A DNA stretch of 7,458 nucleotides from Caldisericota bacterium. GTDB lineage: Bacteria; Caldisericota; Caldisericia; Cryosericales; Cryosericaceae. The notes below the pieces were generated by a model, which saw nothing but the letters and a program-made list of their open reading frames with translations, ran no database searches and was not told the DNA's origin. The stretch lies in assembly GCA_026390215.1 (NCBI GenBank), contig JAPLGJ010000056.1, positions 1 through 7,458 of the forward strand. The letters run 5' to 3'. The translations under genes and the position numbers were made by a program. Position 1 is the first letter of the stretch, and every line of letters starts with the position of its first letter. Shown one piece after another: positions 1 to 4,831 of the stretch.

Positions 1-643
1 GCTTCAGGGCAGGCTGGCCGGATGTGGGCAGGGAGCTTGCCAGGATATGGAGGAGGGCGCGGCAGTCGTTCTCGGCACGGTGGGCGTCGTAGAAGAAGCC
101 CAGGCAGAGAGCTATAAGCTCCTGCTTCTGCGTTGCGATACCCTCGTCCCGCCAGTGCACCTGCGTCATGGAGCATCCCCAGGGCTTAGTCGCGAATACG
201 CTCCACTGCTTCTCCACGAACGGGCGGTCGAACGCCGCGTTGTGCGCGATGATCACAGTAGCCCGGGCGACGAATGCCTCGACTGCGGCTACGTCGATCG
301 CGCGCCCGCGCACCATATCGTCCGTGATGTGCGTCATGGACGTAATCTCGGCGGGGATGTGCCGGCCCGGGTCCCTCAGTTCGTCGAAGGTGTCGACGAC
401 ACGGTACACGATCCCGGTCAGGGGAGCGTACTCGAACAGGACCATGCCCAGCTCGATGACCTCATCTGCCTGCGCGTCGAGACCTGTCGTCTCTGTGTCG
501 AGGATCAGGCCCAACTCCGTCGGCTCGCCGTCGAGCTCGGCATACCGCTCCACCGGCTGGAGCTTCCGAATGACACGGTAGTCGCCCGTCTCCTCCAGCG
601 CCAGCGCCACGATGTTCCACTGCGTTCGCTCGTCGTCCGTCAT
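1..643 (-). CDS. DEDDh-family 3'-5' exonuclease (DnaQ/Pol III epsilon-like), 3' end cut by window
   Basis: The protein probably removes nucleotides from DNA 3' ends using two metal ions, as a proofreading subunit or a free-standing repair exonuclease. I translated it directly; 214 codons are visible and there is no stop before the window edge. Exo I is LDTETTGL with D49 and E51. Exo II is AHNAAFDRPF with D139. Exo III is AHRAENDC with H188 and D193. The DEDDh set is therefore complete and the enzyme should be active. About 45 residues precede Exo I, more than in bare epsilon subunits, including a GDYRVIRKL stretch. This points to a free-standing exonuclease of the DnaQ superfamily rather than the replicative epsilon itself. 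The ATG at 643 has a strong SD (AGGAGGA, 648-654). It lies downstream of the radical SAM gene, separated by 121 bp that contain a hairpin. The fold is certain; the cellular role is inferred. Confidence 0.88.
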   Translation of the reverse strand, partial: MTDDERTQWNIVALALEETGDYRVIRKLQPVERYAELDGEPTELGLILDTETTGLDAQADEVIELGMVLFEYAPLTGIVYRVVDTFDELRDPGRHIPAEITSMTHITDDMVRGRAIDVAAVEAFVARATVIIAHNAAFDRPFVEKQWSVFATKPWGCSMTQVHWRDEGIATQKQELIALCLGFFYDAHRAENDCRALLHILASSLPTSGQPALK

Positions 644-647
644 CGCT

Positions 648-654
648 TCCTCCT
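648..654 (-). promoter_or_regulatory. Shine-Dalgarno site of the exonuclease gene
   Basis: On the minus strand AGGAGGA lies four bases before the ATG at 643. It fixes that start. This gene is SD-led, unlike the leaderless radical SAM gene next to it. Confidence 0.7.
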
Positions 655-681
655 GCCACGCACCCGTCACTGTATGATGTT

Positions 682-687
682 GTTATA
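682..687 (-). promoter_or_regulatory. Possible -10 hexamer for the exonuclease gene
   Basis: TATAAC on the minus strand lies 38 bases upstream of the exonuclease ATG and would give a short leader carrying the SD. No good -35 is seen 16-18 bases further upstream, so the promoter is tentative or needs an activator. Confidence 0.3.
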
Positions 688-725
688 CCACGATTCCATC
701 CGAAGGACTCGCACGTATCAAGGTT

Positions 726-756
726 GTTACAGTTTGGAACCGTCCCGAAGTGTAAC
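726..756. repeat. Inverted repeat GTTACA...TGTAAC between radical SAM and exonuclease genes
   Basis: GTTACA (726-731) and TGTAAC (751-756) form the base of an imperfect hairpin that continues inward through TT/AA, a G-T wobble and GG/CC. It begins about nine bases after the radical SAM stop codon. No clear U-tract follows on the minus strand. It is either a weak terminator for the upstream gene or an operator upstream of the exonuclease gene. Confidence 0.4.
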
Positions 757-764
757 ATACTCGG

Positions 765-1577
765 TCAGGCGCTGAACAGGTCGCCGGGATCCGAGTCTGC
801 GGGCCGTTTGCGACGAGGCGAGGGGCGCGCCTCGATGCCATCGTACTGGATGCCGCGGACCCCGCACCAGTCACGAGCGATCACGCCTGTTTGGCGGTAG
901 AAGGCACGCCAGCCCGGATACTGCTTGACGACGTCGTTGTAGTTGAGCTGGCCAAGGCGGATCTCGTCGACGAAGTCGACAGCCTCAAGGACGCGGAGGA
1001 CGTCCTGCTGCCAGATATTGGGTGTCGGATAGGGCTCCATGTTGACAAAGCAGTGAAACCCCAAGTCGTGTGCACGGCGGAGTCCCGCGATTCTTGCGGG
1101 ATACGGGGCGGTGCCCGGTTCGTAGCGCTTCCGGAAGTCCTCGTCGACCGAAACCAGAGTGATGCCGAACTGATTCTCGTGGGACAGTTGCAGCGCCTCC
1201 TCCGGGATGGCACCCTTGGTCAGCGTGTGCACGGGGATGTCATACGAGTTGATGAGGCGAATGAGCTGGAGCGTCAGCGTGACAACCTCCGGATGCATAT
1301 ACATGAACGCGTCGGTCGCAAACGAGAGGTGCACGGAACCCGCCTTGCCACACAGCCGCGGCAGTTCCTTCTGTGCCAGCTGCAGCGCATTGGCGACCAG
1401 CCGGGGCTGGCACCACTCCTCATACGAGGCGACTTTGCCAAACCGCTGCATCAGGAGGAAGGCGTAGCACGGGAAGCGGCAGCCATGCGAGCATCCCACG
1501 ACGTGCGTCGCCGCATAGGCGCCCGCACCACCGATGCCGGTACGGTAGAGCAGTGACTTGCGTGTGACCATGTCCAT
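765..1577 (-). CDS. Spore-photolyase-like (SplB/COG1533) radical SAM protein
   Basis: This looks like a radical SAM enzyme of the SplB-like group, whose [4Fe-4S] cluster cleaves S-adenosylmethionine to make a 5'-deoxyadenosyl radical. Most members outside spore formers have no known substrate. Counted from the ATG at 1577 the protein has 270 residues. The cluster motif is CSHGCRFPCY with C29, C33 and C37. This is CX3CX3C, one residue longer than the canonical CX3CX2C, and I checked the codons. SplB-like barrel segments follow: SFATDAF, a strand ending in TKG, FGITLVSVDEDF, and YPARIAGLRRAHDLGF before a 'VNMEPYPTP' stretch. The C-terminus is basic and Pro-rich. The reading frame is also open to a GTG at 1595, but a -10 hexamer overlaps those codons, so I prefer 1577; ATG 1571 is another option. 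It stands alone, with its own promoter, between the O-methyltransferase and exonuclease genes. The substrate is unknown. Confidence 0.82.
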   Translation of the reverse strand: MDMVTRKSLLYRTGIGGAGAYAATHVVGCSHGCRFPCYAFLLMQRFGKVASYEEWCQPRLVANALQLAQKELPRLCGKAGSVHLSFATDAFMYMHPEVVTLTLQLIRLINSYDIPVHTLTKGAIPEEALQLSHENQFGITLVSVDEDFRKRYEPGTAPYPARIAGLRRAHDLGFHCFVNMEPYPTPNIWQQDVLRVLEAVDFVDEIRLGQLNYNDVVKQYPGWRAFYRQTGVIARDWCGVRGIQYDGIEARPSPRRKRPADSDPGDLFSA

Positions 1578-1583
1578 GCTCAC

Positions 1584-1611
1584 ATAGTAGGCCACACCCA
1601 GATGAGAGCAA
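1584..1611 (-). promoter_or_regulatory. Promoter of the radical SAM gene, leaderless type
   Basis: On the minus strand TTGCTC (1606-1611) is followed by a 16-base spacer and TACTAT (1584-1589). The ATG at 1577 begins six bases after the -10, so transcription should start at or next to the A of the ATG. The spacing matches the promoters of the 2H phosphoesterase and rlmH genes exactly. No SD precedes this start. Confidence 0.55.
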
Positions 1612-1655
1612 CTGTCAGTCTCGAGAACTGCTGGCCGGTTCGCCTGTCAAGAAGC

Positions 1656-1671
1656 GACCCACATGTGGGTC
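1656..1671. repeat. Perfect 16-bp palindrome between O-methyltransferase and radical SAM genes
   Basis: GACCCACATGTGGGTC equals its own reverse complement. It lies 22 bases past the O-methyltransferase stop and about 45 bases upstream of the -35 of the radical SAM gene. As RNA it folds into a 6-bp stem with a CATG loop, but only a mixed CTTCTTG follows on the minus strand, so it is a poor terminator. A dimeric repressor or activator site for the radical SAM gene is equally possible. Confidence 0.5.
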
Positions 1672-1693
1672 AGGTAGCAGATATCCAACCTAC

Positions 1694-2317
1694 TCAGTCG
1701 CGCAGTTTGAGACTGATGGTCAGGCCGTCACCGATAGGGAGGATGGTCGTATAGAGCCGAGGATCGCTGAATGCCATCGTGTTGTATTCGTGCACAGGGT
1801 CTGCGAACTTCGCCGGGATGCCCATGGGCTTGAAGAGAGTGTCGTCGGCAGCCAGGATGCCGCCCACCCGTGTCAACTGAACCGACCGTTCAAAGAGTTC
1901 GGGGTACAGCGGCTTGGCAGAGTCCTGAAGAATGAGATCGAACGGCCCCGTCAGTTCGCGGAGGACCCGTCCGGCGTCTCCTTCGATAAGCTGGACGCGG
2001 TGTGAGAGTCCGGCCGCCTCCAGCGAGCGCTGGGTCTCCTCCAGAAGAGCGTGATCCATCTCCACGCTGGTGAGCCGGCCACCGGTCGCTTCCATCGCCT
2101 GCGCAAGCCACATGGTCGAGTACCCGAGACAGGTCCCCATCTCCAGGATGCGCGTCGCCTGCGCGAGGCGCACCAGCAAGCCGAGTACCTTGCCCACTTC
2201 GGGCCCGATCGCCGGCTGGATGTCGGTACGCCCCTCATACCGGAATCCCAGCCCGGCAAGCATAGGGCTGTCGGGGGTCAACATCGACAGGATATAGTCG
2301 TGGACTGCGTCACTCAC
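1694..2317 (-). CDS. SAM-dependent O-methyltransferase (class I, COG4122/Methyltransf_3 type)
   Basis: The protein likely transfers a methyl group from S-adenosylmethionine to a hydroxyl, often of a catechol-like molecule, in the cytoplasm. I start it at GTG 2317, giving 207 residues, the usual size of this family. The open frame continues upstream only through the dehydrogenase coding region. The N-terminus (DAVHDYILSMLTPDSPML) matches the family helix. Motif I is EMGTCLG (59-65), and the SVEMD acidic strand end is at 84-88. The metal-site segment QDSAKPLY has D132. The second metal pair is DD (158-159), where many members have DN. The C-terminal segment YTTILPIGDGLTISLK (189-204) is typical. 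The GTG lies one base past the dehydrogenase TGA, so translation is probably coupled; GGAG about 13 bases upstream is the only SD candidate. The substrate is unknown. The operon suggests it acts on a hydroxy acid or related metabolite. Confidence 0.88.
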   Translation of the reverse strand: MSDAVHDYILSMLTPDSPMLAGLGFRYEGRTDIQPAIGPEVGKVLGLLVRLAQATRILEMGTCLGYSTMWLAQAMEATGGRLTSVEMDHALLEETQRSLEAAGLSHRVQLIEGDAGRVLRELTGPFDLILQDSAKPLYPELFERSVQLTRVGGILAADDTLFKPMGIPAKFADPVHEYNTMAFSDPRLYTTILPIGDGLTISLKLRD

Positions 2318-2318
2318 C

Positions 2319-3338
2319 TCAGTAGCCGCGCTCCAGGTCAACCAGGTTCCGTGGCGTCTCGCCGCGGTCGGCGCGAATGGCGTTCTCAAAGGACTCACCC
2401 CAGAGCCCCTCGACGGACACGTCCGCAAATCCGCCCGTGTGCGGCGACATCACGACGTTTGGCAGTTCCCAGAATGGCTCATGCGCAGGGAAGACCGGCT
2501 GCAGCATACGGCCGGTGAGCGGATCTTTGACAACCGGCTGCGGTGGATACACCCACCATGGGTCGATGCCGGCGCCTGCAAGCGTGCCGTCCTTGAGAGC
2601 GTCATAGAGTGCCTTCTCATCTACCGTGCGCCCACGGCCGATGTTGATGAACCAGTGCCCGCGCATTGCCTCGAACTCCGCCCTGCCAAAGTAGTTCTCG
2701 GTCTCAGCAGTCAGCGGAAGGACGTCGATGACAAAGTCGCTGGCGCGCAGGAACTCCATCTTCTCGTTGGAGCCGTATGCGCGGTCCACCAGGTCGCTGC
2801 ACGCCCCGCCGGGTGTGCGCTTCAGACCGAGCACCTTCATGTCCATGGCGCGGCAGATGCGCAGGATGTGAGCGCCGATATTGCCCAGGCCGGCGATGCC
2901 GACCGTCTTGCCGACGAGCCCGACGACCGGTTCGTCCATCGTCGTGAAACCATGCCAGATGCCCTGCCTGAGGTCGCGGTCATAGGGAATGATACGGCGC
3001 GCCAGCGCGAACATCAGGGCGATGGCGTGTTCCGCGGTCACCTCACGGTTGCCGTGTGAGTTTGCCAGCGGCACTCCGGCATGCTTGAGCATTACCAGAT
3101 CCATGCAGTCGACCCCGGCGAACGGCACCTGGATCAACCGGAGATGAGGCGCGGCTGCCAGCAGTCCCGGTGTGACACTCCTGGTGACCAATGCGCCAAT
3201 GTCCCCACCGTTCCGAGTCAGCTCAGTGGTATCGGTGATGACCTGTGGCGGTGGACCAGTGTAGCCTGCACGCCGTGCTGCCTCGTCCCATACCTTCTCC
3301 CACCCGACAGGTGGGACGGTCCCGATGTAGACTGCCAT
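2319..3338 (-). CDS. D-isomer-specific 2-hydroxyacid dehydrogenase family protein
   Basis: Family members reduce 2-keto acids to D-2-hydroxy acids, or the reverse, with NAD(P)H. The protein has 339 residues, the normal length. A short N-terminal catalytic lobe (V71-PFAGVD) is followed by the nucleotide fold with GLGNIG (150-155). After the second strand there are K173 and R174 where NAD-dependent members usually have an acidic residue, so NADP preference is likely (inference). R235 sits in NIGRGR and H300 in SPHTGG, both catalytic positions. The catalytic Glu of the 'DVFxxEP' motif is replaced: the segment reads D259-PWWV-Y264-P. About 20 extra residues (267-290) precede the last catalytic strand. 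The ATG at 3338 has an SD (GGGAGG, 3346-3351) and a strong promoter. It is the first gene of a two-gene operon with the O-methyltransferase. The substrate cannot be read from the sequence. Confidence 0.88.
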   Translation of the reverse strand: MAVYIGTVPPVGWEKVWDEAARRAGYTGPPPQVITDTTELTRNGGDIGALVTRSVTPGLLAAAPHLRLIQVPFAGVDCMDLVMLKHAGVPLANSHGNREVTAEHAIALMFALARRIIPYDRDLRQGIWHGFTTMDEPVVGLVGKTVGIAGLGNIGAHILRICRAMDMKVLGLKRTPGGACSDLVDRAYGSNEKMEFLRASDFVIDVLPLTAETENYFGRAEFEAMRGHWFINIGRGRTVDEKALYDALKDGTLAGAGIDPWWVYPPQPVVKDPLTGRMLQPVFPAHEPFWELPNVVMSPHTGGFADVSVEGLWGESFENAIRADRGETPRNLVDLERGY

Positions 3339-3345
3339 GGCACTG

Positions 3346-3351
3346 CCTCCC
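3346..3351 (-). promoter_or_regulatory. Shine-Dalgarno site of the dehydrogenase gene
   Basis: GGGAGG on the minus strand lies seven bases before the ATG at 3338 and supports that start. Confidence 0.7.
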
Positions 3352-3378
3352 GTGACTCCGACCTATGGTTCTCCTGTC

Positions 3379-3408
3379 ATTGTACCATTATTCCGGGCGA
3401 CGAATCAA
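3379..3408 (-). promoter_or_regulatory. Extended -10 promoter of the dehydrogenase/O-methyltransferase operon
   Basis: On the minus strand TTGATT (3403-3408), an 18-base spacer and TACAAT (3379-3384) are present, with TGG directly before the -10 (extended -10). Transcription should start near 3372, leaving a leader of about 34 bases that carries the SD. This is the best conventional sigma-70-type promoter in the window. Confidence 0.7.
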
Positions 3409-3560
3409 CGAAGGCCCTATGAAAAGGACAACGTGCCCGGTTATGGGCCGATCGTGTCACTGTGGCCCTTTGGTCAGGGGTATTTTGTAGAATGTGTAGA
3501 CCTGACCCCGACTACGCGGTGCGCGACACTCATATGCCGCAGGTGAGCCCGGATCCTTCG
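3409..3560. other. Divergent intergenic region between the dehydrogenase and 2H phosphoesterase promoters
   Basis: No convincing gene is seen. The only structure is a REP-like hairpin at 3472-3507, listed separately. Any shared regulator of the two divergent promoters would have to bind here. Confidence 0.5.
3472..3511. repeat. REP-like imperfect hairpin ending in GACCTGACCCC
   Basis: GGTCAGG (3472-3478) pairs with CCTGACC (3501-3507) across a 22-base interior containing two TGTAGA copies (3486-3491 and 3495-3500). The stem extends weakly through TA pairs. Short hairpins ending in a similar GACCTGACCCC recur in many genomes with REP-associated tyrosine transposases; that comparison is from memory and no such transposase gene is in this window. 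Alternatively it is an operator or terminator. Confidence 0.4.
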
Positions 3561-3588
3561 TTGCGGGCAGGCTCAATGCTCATATACT
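3561..3588 (+). promoter_or_regulatory. Promoter of the 2H phosphoesterase gene, leaderless type
   Basis: TTGCGG (3561-3566), a 16-base spacer and TATACT (3583-3588) are followed by six bases and then the ATG at 3595. The transcript should begin at the start codon. No SD is present upstream of that ATG. Confidence 0.65.
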
Positions 3589-3594
3589 GATGCT

Positions 3595-4167
3595 ATGGAA
3601 CAAGACGGGGAGCGGCTTCGCAAAGGTGGAGCGGTTACGATTGCAGTGTCAGGCGATGCGGCAGACTATGTGGATGGCTTCCGCAAGCGGTATGATCCAC
3701 ACGTGAGGCGGATCGTGCCCCACATTACACTGGCATTTGCCGCCGACCTCGACGTCTCCGACTGGATGCTGGCACGCCACCAGATCGACGAGTCGCTGGT
3801 CCACCTCCCTCCATTCACCGTCCATGTCGCTCGACCGGGGATATTCGTGGACGGCTTTGTGCTGTGGCTGCAGCCGACTACCCCGCACGGCGAATTACTC
3901 ACGCTGAGACAGATCATTCTTGAATCGTTCCCGGACGTCGCGTTCGACCGGGCAGTTGACTATGTTCCTCACATTTCTGTCGGGTTCTTCGGGAACCGGG
4001 AGGAATTGCTCGAAGCAGAGGGCAGCGTCAGCCGCGAACTGGTCCCCTTCTCGTTCCGGGTGGCATATGTCTCCTATCTCCAAGCCGACGAGGGTGACAT
4101 CTGGCAGTGCCTCGACACGCTGGAACTCGGCGGGTTGAGCACGGGGATCACCTGCTCCGGCACCTGA
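3595..4167 (+). CDS. 2H phosphoesterase superfamily protein (2'-5' RNA ligase/LigT-like)
   Basis: 2H enzymes use two His-x-Thr/Ser motifs to hydrolyse or form 2',3'-cyclic phosphate or 2'-5' phosphodiester bonds in RNA or small nucleotides. This 190-residue protein has both motifs in the expected places. H43-I-T45 is in VPHITLAF and H126-I-S128 is in VPHISVGF, about 80 residues apart. The strand PPFTVHVARPGIF (72-84) between them is also typical of the LigT/COG1514 group, whose usual size is 170-200 residues. The last ten residues (LSTGITCSGT) look like an unstructured tail. The ATG at 3595 has no SD but sits six bases after a good -10, so the mRNA is probably leaderless. The zinc-ribbon gene follows after 42 bases and is likely co-transcribed. 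The natural substrate is unknown; the family is often involved in RNA repair or cyclic phosphate processing. Confidence 0.85.
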   Translation: MEQDGERLRKGGAVTIAVSGDAADYVDGFRKRYDPHVRRIVPHITLAFAADLDVSDWMLARHQIDESLVHLPPFTVHVARPGIFVDGFVLWLQPTTPHGELLTLRQIILESFPDVAFDRAVDYVPHISVGFFGNREELLEAEGSVSRELVPFSFRVAYVSYLQADEGDIWQCLDTLELGGLSTGITCSGT

Positions 4168-4198
4168 ACGCCTGCCTGCGCCCCAGACAACTACCATC

Positions 4199-4206
4199 AA
4201 GGAGGA
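4199..4206 (+). promoter_or_regulatory. Strong Shine-Dalgarno site of the zinc-ribbon gene
   Basis: AAGGAGGA lies three bases before the ATG at 4210. It contrasts with the leaderless first gene of the same apparent transcript and suggests efficient translation of the small protein. Confidence 0.75.
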
Positions 4207-4209
4207 ACC

Positions 4210-4467
4210 ATGAGTATCTTCTACTGCGCCACATGCCACAAGAAATTCGACGCTGACGGCGTCAAGTCCGACTGGATCGACCGGACGTACGGTCCCTGCA
4301 CAAAGTGGACAGCCTCATGCCCTGACTGCGGCGAGGAATGTCAACTAGCCAAGACCGTCCACGCTCACACCGACGGGGCTGACAACCTGGAACAGGGTTC
4401 CGGTGGCTGCGGAGGAGGCTCCTGCAGCTGCGGCGGCTCCGGATGCTCCTCCTGTGGCGGTTGCTGA
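4210..4467 (+). CDS. Small zinc-ribbon-like protein with Gly/Cys-rich tail, function unknown
   Basis: I do not recognise a named function. The 85-residue protein has twelve cysteines. The first part looks like a zinc ribbon: CATC (C6, C9) forms one knuckle and CPDCGEEC (C37, C40, C44) the other, with C30 in YGPC between them. The middle is acidic and polar with two histidines (H51, H53). The last 23 residues are almost only Gly, Ser and Cys (C67, C72, C74, C79, C82, C85), resembling the tails of some metal-binding or Fe-S handling proteins. No signal peptide or membrane segment is seen, so it is probably cytoplasmic. The ATG has a near-perfect SD and lies 42 bases after the 2H phosphoesterase, so one transcript is likely. 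Metal binding is an inference from cysteine spacing; a link to RNA processing is only suggested by the neighbour. Confidence 0.8.
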   Translation: MSIFYCATCHKKFDADGVKSDWIDRTYGPCTKWTASCPDCGEECQLAKTVHAHTDGADNLEQGSGGCGGGSCSCGGSGCSSCGGC

Positions 4468-4487
4468 CAGGTCTCCCAACTGTCATT

Positions 4488-4528
4488 CCCGCACATGTGG
4501 AAATTCAGCCCTGGCTCCAACGTGCGGG
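4488..4528. repeat. Inverted repeat CCCGCAC...GTGCGGG downstream of the zinc-ribbon gene
   Basis: CCCGCAC (4488-4494) and GTGCGGG (4522-4528) can pair across a 27-base loop that contains a one-mismatch DnaA box. It begins 21 bases after the zinc-ribbon stop. No T-tract follows, so a standard terminator is not supported. Confidence 0.3.
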
Positions 4529-4679
4529 CCCTCGCCTTCGCGGGGACGACCTCCCCCTCAAGGTGACCCCATCCCTATCAACCCGCATGGCCGGCCATGT
4601 CTGTGGATACTGACCTGTGGAAAGTGGGCAGAAACTCACAAAGATGACGGCTGAGCCGCACAAAAGCGACGTCTGAGGT

Positions 4680-4688
4680 TGTGGATAA
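4680..4688 (-). promoter_or_regulatory. DnaA box (perfect match)
   Basis: The plus strand reads TGTGGATAA, so the minus strand carries TTATCCACA, the consensus high-affinity DnaA box. It has five relatives of the same orientation within 300 bp. Confidence 0.6.
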
Positions 4689-4778
4689 CCTGTCAGCAGG
4701 TTGGCACAGTCTGTCTGTAGAAACCTGTAGACGATTTGTTAATGAACTGTTCCTGTTCCGGTGCAACCGGCTGCGGGC

Positions 4779-4787
4779 TGTGGATAA
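4779..4787 (-). promoter_or_regulatory. DnaA box (perfect match)
   Basis: This is a second exact TTATCCACA on the minus strand, 99 bp from the first and 45 bp from the rlmH stop codon. It is the right-hand limit of the cluster. Confidence 0.6.
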
Positions 4788-4803
4788 CTCACAACGCTGA
4801 TTG

Positions 4804-4815
4804 TGACAGCTGTCA
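4804..4815. repeat. Perfect 12-bp palindrome after rlmH
   Basis: TGACAGCTGTCA is its own reverse complement and the symmetry extends imperfectly to TGTGA/TCATCACA. It sits 16 bases past the rlmH stop codon. It may act as a weak transcription stop or as a binding site at the edge of the DnaA-box region; no U-tract follows. Confidence 0.35.
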
Positions 4816-4831
4816 TCACAGTCAAGACAGA

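Larger units (their letters stand above)
4468..4831. other. Convergent intergenic region with a DnaA-box cluster
   Basis: This 364-bp region lies between two convergent genes and has no convincing ORF. Reading TGTGGATAA as the complement of the DnaA box TTATCCACA, there are perfect boxes at 4680-4688 and 4779-4787. One-mismatch boxes are at 4496-4504, 4602-4610 and 4616-4624, and weaker ones at 4716-4724 and 4726-4734. All point the same way. A fairly AT-rich stretch (4731-4755) lies between the last boxes. The rlmH gene next door is often close to oriC in Firmicutes. Against an origin, both flanking genes run towards the region and no dnaA or dnaN is visible. It could be oriC, a DnaA-titrating locus, or a DnaA-controlled site. 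Confidence 0.5.

Noticed and set aside
47..775. Open frame of 242 codons on the plus strand
   Set aside because: It is antisense to the exonuclease, whose complete DEDDh motifs are clear on the minus strand, and it runs through the intergenic hairpin.
891..1556. Open frame of 221 codons on the plus strand
   Set aside because: It is the antisense shadow of the radical SAM gene. The minus-strand product has recognisable SplB-like motifs.
2318..2428. N-terminal extension of the O-methyltransferase to 2428
   Set aside because: The extra residues overlap the dehydrogenase coding region in another frame and do not resemble the family; the GTG at 2317 gives the normal length.
4520..4565. GC-rich stretch after the zinc-ribbon gene as an intrinsic terminator
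   Set aside because: Several partial stems can be drawn, but none is followed by a T-tract.
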